From positions 1-64,000 of the forward strand of contig CAYMJU010000032.1 of NCBI GenBank assembly GCA_964390555.1: DNA of 64,000 nt, read 5' to 3'. The DNA comes from CAVTWS01 sp964390555. Its GTDB lineage: Bacteria > Actinomycetota > Acidimicrobiia > Acidimicrobiales > SHLQ01. The notes beneath the pieces are model-generated. The model worked only from the letters and a program-made list of their open reading frames with translations, made no database searches and was not told where the DNA came from. A program made the position numbers and the translations under genes. Positions 33,538-41,499 of the stretch are shown piece after piece. How positions within the stretch are numbered: the stretch's first letter is position 1; every line of letters starts with the position of its first letter.

Positions 33538-35597
33538 GCGTGGCTACCAAGGCGCCATCGGGCGAGTACGGCGCCGACGCCATCCAGACCCTCGAAGGGC
33601 TCGAAGCGGTCCGCAAACGACCCGGCATGTACATCGGCGGCACCGGGTCGGCGGGCCTCATCCACCTCGTGTGGGAGATCATCGACAATGCCGTCGACGA
33701 GGCCTCGTCCGGTTTCTGCAACCGCATCGACGTGACGCTGCACCGCGACCGCTCGGTCGAAGTGTGCGACAACGGTCGCGGCATCCCCGTCGGCCTACAC
33801 CCCAAGCACAAGGTCTCCGCGCTCGAGGTCGTGTTCACCGAGCTGCACGCCGGCGGCAAGTTCGGCGGCGGGGCCTACGGCGCGTCGGGCGGCCTGCACG
33901 GCGTCGGCGCTTCGGTCGTCAACGCCTTGTCGGCCCGGCTCGTCGCCGACGTCGACCGCGACGGCCACACCCACCGGCTGGCGTTCAAGGACCGCCGCGC
34001 CGGCCGCGTCACCGACGGTCGCTTCAAGGCGACGCACGAGGTCGAGAAGGTCAAGCGCATCTCGCCCACCAAGACCGGCACCCGCGTGCGGTTCTGGCCC
34101 GACTGGGACATTTTCGATCCCGAGGCACGGATCGACTTCGACGAGATCTGCCAGCGCGCCACCCGGTCGTGTTTCCTCGTCCCCGGGCTGCGCATCAAGG
34201 TTCAGGACAAGCGGGGCGACACCGACGGTGAGCCGTTCGAGTTCGTCTCCCGCGGCGGCCTGGCCGACCTCGTCGATCATCTGTCGATCGGCGAGCCCGT
34301 GACTCAGGTGATCCGGCTGAGCGGCGTCGAGACGTTCGAGGAGAAGGTTCCCGTCGATGGGAAGATGACCCTCGTCGAGCGCGAGTGCGCCGTCGACGTC
34401 GCCCTACGTTGGGTCAAGGGGTACGACTCGGCGGTGGTGTCGTTCGTGAACACCATCCCGACCGGCGAGGGCGGCACCCACCTCGCCGGTTTCGACCGGG
34501 CGCTGCTTCGTTCCGTCAGCGACGTGTTGCTCAAGGACACCCGCAAGCTGGCCAAGCTCGCCAAGGAGCAAAAGGGCCGCGCGACGCGCGAGGACGTCAA
34601 CGAGGGCCTCGTCGCCGCAGTGAAGGTCACGTTGCCCGAGCCACAGTTCCGGGGCCAGACCAAGCAGGAACTGGGCACCCCGGCGGTCGAGTCGATCGTG
34701 TACCGCATCCTCAAGGATGGCTTGACCGAGTGGATCAACCCGGGTGCCGGCGGCGGCCCGCGCAGCCACGTGAACGCCGTGCGCGACAAGATCGCGAACG
34801 CGATCATCAACCGGGTCGCCAGCAAGCAGGTGCTCGAGAACAAGCGCAAGATGGCCAAGCTCGGTTCGAGCGGCATGCCCGACAAGCTGGCCGACTGCCG
34901 GGTCCATGGGCCCAACGCCGAGCTGATCCTCGTCGAAGGCGACTCCGCCGCCGGCCCGGCCAAGCAGGGTCGAAACGCCGAGTTCATGGCCATCTTGCCG
35001 CTGCGGGGCAAGATCGTGAACGCCGGCAAGGCCAGCACCAAGCAGGTGCTCGACAACGTCGAGGCCCAGGCGCTGTTCACCGCCATGGGCGGCGGCTCGG
35101 GCAAGGACTTCAGCCTGTCCGACTGCCGCTACGGCCGGGTGATCATCTTGTGTGACGCCGACGTCGACGGCAGCCACATCCGCTGCCTGCTGCTCACGCT
35201 CATGTACCACTACATGCGCCCGCTGCTCACCGCTGGCCGGGTGTTCGCCGCTATGCCACCGCTGTACACCACTCGCGTAGGCGACGACGTGTACCGGGCC
35301 TACTCCGACGCCGAGCGCGACCGCGTGACCGACGACCTGTGCAAGGGCAACCGCAAGCGCGAGAACATCCGCTGGAACCGATTCAAGGGCCTCGGCGAGA
35401 TGAACGTCGACGAGCTGGCCCACTGCGCCCTCGACCCGGCCACCCGCACTCTCAAGCGCCTCACCATCGAAGACGCCAAACAGGCGACCAGTGCCGCCGA
35501 GATGTTCGAGGTGCTGATGGGCAACGACGTCCCGGCCCGGCGCGACTTCCTCGTGCGCAACAGCGCCCTGTTCGACACCGCCACCCTCGACATCTAG
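33534..35597 (+). CDS. parE: Type IIA topoisomerase subunit B (ParE/GyrB-like)
   Basis: 687 residues from GTG 33534, overlapping the parC stop. GHKL ATPase: EIIDNAVDEASSG (catalytic region), CDNGRGIPVG, GGLHGVGASVVNALS; Toprim: LVEGDSAAGPAKQGR and DADVDGSHIRCLLLT with the Mg-binding acidic residues; C-terminal RFKGLGEMN. The order A-then-B is opposite to the usual gyrB-gyrA. Together with the missing GyrA box in the partner this supports topoisomerase IV. Confidence 0.88.
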   Translation: MSVATKAPSGEYGADAIQTLEGLEAVRKRPGMYIGGTGSAGLIHLVWEIIDNAVDEASSGFCNRIDVTLHRDRSVEVCDNGRGIPVGLHPKHKVSALEVVFTELHAGGKFGGGAYGASGGLHGVGASVVNALSARLVADVDRDGHTHRLAFKDRRAGRVTDGRFKATHEVEKVKRISPTKTGTRVRFWPDWDIFDPEARIDFDEICQRATRSCFLVPGLRIKVQDKRGDTDGEPFEFVSRGGLADLVDHLSIGEPVTQVIRLSGVETFEEKVPVDGKMTLVERECAVDVALRWVKGYDSAVVSFVNTIPTGEGGTHLAGFDRALLRSVSDVLLKDTRKLAKLAKEQKGRATREDVNEGLVAAVKVTLPEPQFRGQTKQELGTPAVESIVYRILKDGLTEWINPGAGGGPRSHVNAVRDKIANAIINRVASKQVLENKRKMAKLGSSGMPDKLADCRVHGPNAELILVEGDSAAGPAKQGRNAEFMAILPLRGKIVNAGKASTKQVLDNVEAQALFTAMGGGSGKDFSLSDCRYGRVIILCDADVDGSHIRCLLLTLMYHYMRPLLTAGRVFAAMPPLYTTRVGDDVYRAYSDAERDRVTDDLCKGNRKRENIRWNRFKGLGEMNVDELAHCALDPATRTLKRLTIEDAKQATSAAEMFEVLMGNDVPARRDFLVRNSALFDTATLDI

Positions 35598-35604
35598 ATC
35601 ACCC

Positions 35605-35641
35605 CACCCGGGTGAACGACCGAGGCAGCGACACCCGGGTG
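35605..35641. repeat. Two CACCCGGGTG palindromes after parE
   Basis: The perfect 10-bp palindrome CACCCGGGTG occurs at 35605-35614 and again at 35632-35641, just after the parE stop. Pairing between the copies or within each could form terminator-like structure; a protein site is equally possible. Confidence 0.45.
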
Positions 35642-35826
35642 CGATCCCACAACGGCCAGCGCCTACACCGGGCTCAGCGAAGCAGCCCCGCCATCGAGAA
35701 GCCGGAGCCAATCGCGTTGGTCGTAACCGGTGGCCATCACCCCGACGTGCATCAGACCTTCTTCGTCCGCGCGTCCGTGACTGACCGTAGCAAGCAATGT
35801 CACAGTCCTCGTGTAGAACTACAGCT

Positions 35827-36690
35827 GTGGAACTCGACGACGAGCGCGACGAGGCGGGGGTCGACCCGGCGCCGGGCCCGCGATATCTCAGCCCGTCGTC
35901 GGCTGACACGTACAACCAGTGCGCCCGGCGGTGGAAGTTCCGCTACGTCGACGGGCTCCCCGATCCGCCCGGAGTGGCGGCGTTGGCGGGCACGTTCGCC
36001 CACCGCGTGCTCGAGTCGCTCATGCAACTCGATCCCGCCGAACGGACTCTCGACCGGGCTCGCTCTCTCGCCCGGGAATGCTGGCCCGAGACCGAGGGCC
36101 ACGCCGACTTCCTAGCGCTCGGCCTCGGCGACGACGAGCGGCGGGCGTTCCGCTGGCGCGGCTGGTCGGCGATCGAGGGTCTGTGGACACTCGAGGATCC
36201 CCAGAAGGTGGTGGTCGAGGCCACCGAGCACCAGGTGCTCACGACGGTGGCCGGCGTGCCGTTCCGCGGCATCGTCGACCGTCTCGATCGCGACCGCGGC
36301 TCGCTGGTCGTTAGCGACTACAAGTCCGGCCGGGCGCCGAGCCCCCGGTTCGCCGACAAGCGGCTGACCCAGGTGATGCTCTACGCCGCTGCCGTCGAGT
36401 CGACGTTCGGCGAGCGACCCGAACGCGTCCGATTGCTCTACCTGGGCCAAAAGACGATCGAGCGTGCCGTCGATTCCGACGCCATCGACCGGATCGGCGA
36501 GGGGCTCAACGACACCTGGAATCGTCTCGGCGCCGACATGGCGACAGGGTCATACGAGCCCACGCCGGGCCCATTGTGCGGATGGTGCCCGTACGCGGCT
36601 ATGTGTCCCGAGGGCCTGGCCGAGGTTCAGCGACGCAACGACCAGGGCCTACTCGACCCTGCCGCGCCTGCGGCGACCCTCGTCGCCTGA
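35827..36690 (+). CDS. RecB-family PD-(D/E)XK exonuclease, stand-alone
   Basis: 287 residues from GTG 35827; an in-frame ATG at 35797 is the alternative, but TAGAAC (35814-35819) 7 nt before the GTG favours the shorter form. Nuclease core: YLSPSSADTYNQCARRWKF, GTFAHRVLE, GIVDRLDRD...LVVSDYKSG (the D...DYK catalytic motif) and QVMLYAAAV. CGWCPYAAMC near the C-terminus with the early Cys (NQC) matches the 4-Cys [4Fe-4S] staple of AddB-like/Cas4-like nucleases. A repair or recombination role is likely. No Cas genes are near. Confidence 0.88.
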   Translation: MELDDERDEAGVDPAPGPRYLSPSSADTYNQCARRWKFRYVDGLPDPPGVAALAGTFAHRVLESLMQLDPAERTLDRARSLARECWPETEGHADFLALGLGDDERRAFRWRGWSAIEGLWTLEDPQKVVVEATEHQVLTTVAGVPFRGIVDRLDRDRGSLVVSDYKSGRAPSPRFADKRLTQVMLYAAAVESTFGERPERVRLLYLGQKTIERAVDSDAIDRIGEGLNDTWNRLGADMATGSYEPTPGPLCGWCPYAAMCPEGLAEVQRRNDQGLLDPAAPAATLVA

Positions 36691-36722
36691 ACCTTGGTCG
36701 CCTGAGACTTGGTGCATGACGG

Positions 36723-36872
36723 TCAGCGCCGGCGTCGGCGCAGCCACACCACCAGGCTCGCGATGGCCAGCACACCGCCGAGAACGCCGAGCTTGCGCAG
36801 GTCGCCCGATGTCGCGGGGTCCGGCACCACCGACCACGGCGGCGCATCTCTCGAGTCGTCGTCAGTACCCAC
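36723..36872 (-). CDS. Small single-pass membrane protein, 49 residues
   Basis: GTG start at 36872, TGA at 36725-36723. The N-terminus is acidic and polar (VGTDDDSRDAPPWSVVPDP), followed by a 17-residue hydrophobic helix (LGVLGGVLAIASLVVWL) and a five-Arg stop-transfer tail, the textbook layout for an N-out/C-in mini membrane protein. TAGTGT (36882-36887) is 9 nt upstream. It is divergent from the ParB-box protein across 86 nt. No family recognised. Confidence 0.6.
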   Translation of the reverse strand: MGTDDDSRDAPPWSVVPDPATSGDLRKLGVLGGVLAIASLVVWLRRRRR

Positions 36873-36958
36873 TCGGCCCCGACACTAGCCGCCGACAGAC
36901 CGGCAAAACGGGCCCATCGCCTCAGGGACCGAAAGGGGTCGACGTCTACTCTTGAGTC

Positions 36959-37765
36959 GTGAACCTACCGACGCGCTCCGGTAAAGGACGAGGGCTGGCC
37001 GCCCTGATCCCGTCGGCCGAGAACATCGAGCGGCGCCACTTCACAGGCCCGGAGAGGCTGCTCGATCAATTGGTGAACGCGGGATTCGACGTGCTGCAGG
37101 ACGGCACGAACCTGGCCCTGTGCGCCTACCTCCACGCGCCCGCGACCGGCGAGCCCATGTTGTTCCTGCGAACTCCCGCTTTCGACACACTCACGCCGAG
37201 TCGAGCGTTCCGCCTCATGCATCGGCTGGCCACCCTGACCAACCTCGACGCCGCCGAGGGGGCCTTCGAGTGGGAGCACCTGAACGCCCGCTATGTCCGC
37301 ACCCATGGCCCGGCCTCTGACGGCATGCACATGGTCGCCCGCGCCCGTGGACGGTTCGATCACGGCTCGCTGTCGATCGTTCACGAGATATGTCGGGCCT
37401 TCGGCGCGGTGGCCCACCAGATCCAGTCCGGGGAACGATCTGACGACCCGATCATCAGGCTGGTCGTGTCGACGGTGGGTGATCGAGTGACCGTCGAGGC
37501 GGTCATCGCCGACGGTGCGGTGAGCCACATCGGTCGCGGTGGCGGCCATGACAGCTTGCTCGCGGTGAGCCGGGCGGTGCTCGATGCCGTTGGCGACGGT
37601 TACCGATTCATAGACGTCCGCGAGCTTCTTATCGACCACCTCCGCGCCGTGCTGTCCATCGTGGCCGACCCAACCGGTTCGGTGCGCCTGGGTATGGCGA
37701 CGGCTATCACCAATGTGAACCACGCCGCGGCCCTCGCCACCTTCCGGGCGATCACCTCCTCCTAG
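36959..37765 (+). CDS. Unknown protein with ParB-like N-terminal box
   Basis: 268 residues, no recognised catalytic domain. Residues 6-20 (RSGKGRGLAALIPSA) closely match the extreme N-terminus of chromosomal ParB proteins (GLGRGLxALIP), the segment that contacts and stimulates the ParA ATPase. The rest lacks the ParB CTPase/HTH domains and instead looks like two alpha/beta halves (~28-130 and ~140-265). GTG start with TACTCT (36947-36952) 6 nt upstream. I infer that it may be cargo or an adaptor for a ParA-type ATPase; no parA is in the window. Base composition is like its neighbours. Confidence 0.65.
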   Translation: MNLPTRSGKGRGLAALIPSAENIERRHFTGPERLLDQLVNAGFDVLQDGTNLALCAYLHAPATGEPMLFLRTPAFDTLTPSRAFRLMHRLATLTNLDAAEGAFEWEHLNARYVRTHGPASDGMHMVARARGRFDHGSLSIVHEICRAFGAVAHQIQSGERSDDPIIRLVVSTVGDRVTVEAVIADGAVSHIGRGGGHDSLLAVSRAVLDAVGDGYRFIDVRELLIDHLRAVLSIVADPTGSVRLGMATAITNVNHAAALATFRAITSS

Positions 37766-37767
37766 CC

Positions 37768-37962
37768 GTCGCTGAGGGCTACGCGCCCCCAGACCCCATC
37801 GGCACCCTGGGAGCTGCGCTCCCACGGCTGCACACGCTCGCTCCGCTACGCGCGCAGTCGTCGCTGGGGGCTAGGCGCCCCCAGACCCCATCGGCACCCT
37901 GGGAGCTGCGCTCCCTCGGCTGCACTCGCTCGCTCCGCTTCGCGCGCAGTCGTCGCTGGGGG
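37768..37962 (+). repeat. Tandem 92-bp double-palindrome repeats (2 units + 11 nt)
   Basis: Unit 1 37768-37859, unit 2 37860-37951, partial third 37952-37962 (GTCGCTGGGGG). Units differ at a handful of positions. Each contains a G5-6/C5-6 hairpin (GGGGGCTAGGCGCCCCC in unit 2), the constant AGACCCCATCGGCACCC, and a second hairpin GGGAGC-TGC-GCTCCC. It fills the gap between two convergent genes; the stop of the minus-strand gene abuts the partial unit. Confidence 0.85.
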
Positions 37963-39273
37963 TCACGCGTCGAAACTCCCGCCCCATGCTCGGGCGAGCG
38001 CTCGGGGCAGTAGCCATACTCCCAGTTCGGTGAGCTGAAGCCGGTCGTCCACGACGCCGGTCTCGACCCAGGCCGCGGTCGCGCACTCGAAGGCCGCGGC
38101 GACCCGAGGCGCGTCGCGCTTTGAAATCGTGGTCGTCACCTCGTCGCAGCGATTGATGGCCCGAACCAGATCGTCGCCACCAGCCGCGGCTCCGACGCCG
38201 GCTCGGACCAACTCGATCGCCGCGCCCAACCAGTCGGCCCACTCCAGCGAGGCGATCAGCTCGCGATCGGCCGGCGGGTGACCGGAGAGGTCGGCCGGCG
38301 CCACGTAGGCCCCGGCCAGGGTCTCGACGAGGTCCGCTCCAGGAACGCCGCTCGACCCACCCGCCACCCGCAGTAGCGCGACCACCGCCGGCTCCCCGTG
38401 AGCGAGTCGCGCCGCCAGTAGAGGAGCTACCGCGCCGAGCGCCTCGGGTGCCGGTCGGTTGCGCTGCCCCCGCAGCGCCGCGACCAGCACCTCTCGTGCC
38501 GCGGCGTCGGCTTCGGCGTCGCGGCCCGACGAGACAACCCACCCGGCGTCGACCGGTGCCGGGTGAACGAGGGACTGCTCGGCGCCGAATCGCGCCGATA
38601 CCAAGAAGTGATTCAGCACCACGCCGTCGGTCATCGCCGCCGGCGGACGCTCCAGTGCCGCGCGGACACACGCCGCGGCGGCGTCGATGGTCAGCTCGAC
38701 GACGGTGAGCCCGCGCCGTTCATCGGCGTCGGCCTCGGCAAGATCGCCCACCAGCCCCGGCGGACCGACGTGGAGGTCGAGCAACCGATCGTCGTCGTCG
38801 AGCTCGACGAGAACGCTGTGGTCGGCCCGGTCACCAGAACCGAACTCGACGACGATCGTGCGCGAACCGCCGGGACCCAGCCCGTCCCGAACGATGACCC
38901 ACGAACTCCGAGCGACCGAACGTCCCAACTCGGCCGCCCACAAGGGCCCGTTCACTCCATGGTTGCGCAGGGCTCCTGCGGCCTGTGACGCGGCCCGGCT
39001 GAGCGCCGCGTCCGGGTAGTTGGCCGCCACCAGCGCGACCGCGAGGGCCGCGGCCGTGGGGACCGACGCCAGCTCCGCGAGTAGCTCGCAGCCAAGTTCG
39101 TCGGCCTCGAGATCGGCGTCGAGCGCCGAGTCACGCAGCTCGCCGAACAAGCCCGAGATCCACGCCTCGGCCCGCGGAGCGTCGGTCAGGTCGTCGAGCT
39201 CGTCGAGGCGTTCGATCAGCTCGACCAACCAGTCGGCTCGCGGGGCGGGGCACACGAGTGCGAAGGATGGCAC
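37963..39273 (-). CDS. Unknown soluble acidic protein, 436 residues
   Basis: No family recognised. No signal or membrane helix; highly acidic, Ala/Leu-rich and largely helical, with a central beta segment (SWVIVRDGL...TIVVEFGSG...SVLVELDDDDRLLDLHVG, ~120-170). Codon bias is strongly coding and the frame is uninterrupted over 1.3 kb, so it is a real gene. The start is uncertain (GTG 39273, no clear -10 or ribosome site). It converges on the ParB-box gene with the tandem repeat between them, and is divergent from mutM across 140 nt. Confidence 0.6.
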   Translation of the reverse strand: MPSFALVCPAPRADWLVELIERLDELDDLTDAPRAEAWISGLFGELRDSALDADLEADELGCELLAELASVPTAAALAVALVAANYPDAALSRAASQAAGALRNHGVNGPLWAAELGRSVARSSWVIVRDGLGPGGSRTIVVEFGSGDRADHSVLVELDDDDRLLDLHVGPPGLVGDLAEADADERRGLTVVELTIDAAAACVRAALERPPAAMTDGVVLNHFLVSARFGAEQSLVHPAPVDAGWVVSSGRDAEADAAAREVLVAALRGQRNRPAPEALGAVAPLLAARLAHGEPAVVALLRVAGGSSGVPGADLVETLAGAYVAPADLSGHPPADRELIASLEWADWLGAAIELVRAGVGAAAGGDDLVRAINRCDEVTTTISKRDAPRVAAAFECATAAWVETGVVDDRLQLTELGVWLLPRALARAWGGSFDA

Positions 39274-39413
39274 GACGAAACGGTGGCGGGGTTCTCGGGC
39301 ACGACGACTCGTGACTTTGTGACGCGTCTTCTGTGCCCGTAACCCGCCGATCGAGCGAGCACCGGGGAGCCGAGTGGCGATGGGGGCGCAGACCGAGCAA
39401 CTAGCGTGTCGCG

Positions 39414-40226
39414 GTGCCGGAGCTGCCCGAGGTCGAGACGGTACGGCGCCAGCTCGCCGACCGCCTCGCCGGAAGCTCGATCACCGAGGCCTGGGCGCAC
39501 GCCTCCCCGAAGTTCGCGTCGGCCGCGGGGGCCGTAGGCGCGACGTTCACGGACTTGGGACGGCGCGGCAAATTCCTGCTCGCCGGCCTGAGCGGTCCCG
39601 ACGCCGCCGACCGCGAGCTGGTCGTGCACCTGGGGATGACCGGCTCGCTGGCTATCCGACCGAGCCCGACGGACGATCCCTATGTCCGCTCACGGTGGTG
39701 GCTCGACTCGGGCGAGGTGCTCGAGTTCCGCGACGTGCGCCGTTTCGGCCGGACCGTGATCGTGCCGGCCGGCGACCATCGCTCCCTCCCGACGCTTCAC
39801 TCGATGGGGCCAGAACCATGGGATCCGGTCCTCGACGGCGACGGGCTCTGGCGCCGTCTCGCCGGCTCGACCCGGCGGGTCAAGACGGCCCTTCTGAGCC
39901 AGGTCCCGATCGCCGGCGTCGGGAACATCTACGCCGACGAGGCGCTGTGGCGGGCACGGGTTCATCCGGCCGCCCGGCGGGTGTCACGGCCGAAGGCCGC
40001 GGCGCTGCTGGCCGAGATCCGGACCGTGCTCGCAGACGGGATCGCCGACGGCGGCACGACGCTTCGGGACTACCGCGACGCCTTCGACGGCGCCGGCACC
40101 CACCAGGATCGGTTGGTCTGCTACGGGCGGGCGGGCTCGCCGTGCTTGCGGTGTGGGACCACGCTCGTCCGGCGGATCTACGACGCCCGGTCCACGACAT
40201 TGTGCCCGAGGTGCCAACCCCGATGA
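39414..40226 (+). CDS. mutM: Formamidopyrimidine-DNA glycosylase
   Basis: 270 residues. Bifunctional glycosylase/AP lyase removing oxidised purines such as 8-oxoG. After removal of the initiator the N-terminal PELPEVETV supplies the catalytic Pro1 and Glu2; Lys in GRRGKFLL, the H2TH segment VGNIYADEALWRA, and the C-terminal zinc finger CLRCG...CPRC are all present. GTG start with TAGCGT (39402-39407) 6 nt before. The stop overlaps the next start (ATGA). Confidence 0.95.
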   Translation: MPELPEVETVRRQLADRLAGSSITEAWAHASPKFASAAGAVGATFTDLGRRGKFLLAGLSGPDAADRELVVHLGMTGSLAIRPSPTDDPYVRSRWWLDSGEVLEFRDVRRFGRTVIVPAGDHRSLPTLHSMGPEPWDPVLDGDGLWRRLAGSTRRVKTALLSQVPIAGVGNIYADEALWRARVHPAARRVSRPKAAALLAEIRTVLADGIADGGTTLRDYRDAFDGAGTHQDRLVCYGRAGSPCLRCGTTLVRRIYDARSTTLCPRCQPR

Positions 40227-41485
40227 TCCCGATGACCCCGATGACCACTATTTCGAGCGACCGGGGACGAGATCTGAAGGTGATGAAGCGCCGGGCGACC
40301 GGGTTGTTGGTCCTCGCCGTGATCGGGTTCCTCGTGCTCCAAGTGACCGAACCTTCGGGGGCCGGATGGGGTTATCTCGAGGCGGCCGCGGAAGCGGGCA
40401 TGGTTGGTGGTCTGGCCGATTGGTTCGCGGTGACCGCGCTGTTCCGCCATCCCCTGGGGCTCCCCATACCCCACACGGCGATCATCTCGGAACGCAAGGA
40501 GCAGCTTGGCCGAACCCTCGGCGAGTTCGTCGAGGAGAACTTCCTCACGCCCGATGTCGTAGCCGAGAAGGTCCGCAGTGTGCGCGTCGGCGACCGGGCG
40601 GCCGCCTGGTTGGCCGCTGACACCAACCGGGCGACGGCCGGCCGCCATGTCGCGGCGACCCTGTCCGGTGCCGCCGAGGTGTTGCGTGACGACGACGTTC
40701 AGTCCGTCCTGGAATCGGCCCTGCTCGCCCGGATCCGTCGCATCCCGGCAGCCCCCGCCGCGGGACGGGCGATCGAGCTGCTGACCGCCGACGGCCGGCA
40801 CCACGACGTCGTCACCGCCGCAACCCGTGGCGCCATCGGCTTCATCGACGACAACCGTCACGCGCTGCGCGACCAGTTCGGCCGCGAGTCGCCCTGGTGG
40901 GTGCCCGAGTCGATCGACGACCGCATATTCACCAAGCTGTTCGACGGATTGCGGGGCTTCCTGAACGAGGTGGCCAACGATCCCAACCACCTGGTTCGCG
41001 ATCACCTCGATCGGCGGCTGGCGGTACTGGTGGTCGAACTGCGAACGAGCCCCGACCACCTTCGTCGCGGCGAGGAGCTCAAGGCCGAGCTGCTCGAGCA
41101 CCCCGACGTGCGGGCGTGGGTGGCCACGCTGTGGAGCGACCTCAAGACCCGGCTGCTGGCCCAGAGCGCCGATCCCGACTCCGAACTTCGGCACCGGATC
41201 GACGCCTTCGTCGCCCGGCTCGCCGAATCACTGGCTACCGACCCCGCGCTGCGCCGCAAGATCGACGGTTGGGTCGAGGGAACGGCGCGCTATCTCGTCG
41301 ACGCCTACCGCCACGAGGCGACCGAGCTGATCGCCGGCACGGTCGCCCGCTGGGACCCGAGGGAGGCATCTGACCGCGTCGAAATGGCGGTCGGCTACGA
41401 CCTCCAGTTCATCCGCATCAACGGCACCCTCGTCGGCGCCGTCGCCGGTTTGGCGATCCACGGCATCGCCGCCCTGCTGGGCTGA
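40223..41485 (+). CDS. DUF445 family membrane protein
   Basis: 420 residues from ATG 40223, coupled to mutM through an ATGA overlap (a later ATG at 40283 is possible). One hydrophobic helix near the N-terminus (GLLVLAVIGFLVLQV), the family signature GGLADWFAVTALFRHPLGLPIPHTAII, a long helical charged middle, and a C-terminal membrane hairpin-like segment (GTLVGAVAGLAIHGIAALL). Family members are YjiN/YheB-like; function unknown. Confidence 0.88.
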   Translation: MIPMTPMTTISSDRGRDLKVMKRRATGLLVLAVIGFLVLQVTEPSGAGWGYLEAAAEAGMVGGLADWFAVTALFRHPLGLPIPHTAIISERKEQLGRTLGEFVEENFLTPDVVAEKVRSVRVGDRAAAWLAADTNRATAGRHVAATLSGAAEVLRDDDVQSVLESALLARIRRIPAAPAAGRAIELLTADGRHHDVVTAATRGAIGFIDDNRHALRDQFGRESPWWVPESIDDRIFTKLFDGLRGFLNEVANDPNHLVRDHLDRRLAVLVVELRTSPDHLRRGEELKAELLEHPDVRAWVATLWSDLKTRLLAQSADPDSELRHRIDAFVARLAESLATDPALRRKIDGWVEGTARYLVDAYRHEATELIAGTVARWDPREASDRVEMAVGYDLQFIRINGTLVGAVAGLAIHGIAALLG

Positions 41486-41499
41486 GCTACGTTCCTGCC

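Noticed and set aside
34404..35915. 503-residue open frame on the minus strand
   Set aside because: Antisense to parE; no domain signature.
35827..36690. RecB-like nuclease as Cas4
   Set aside because: Shares the four-Cys nuclease layout but no CRISPR array or other cas gene is present; a general repair nuclease is more likely.
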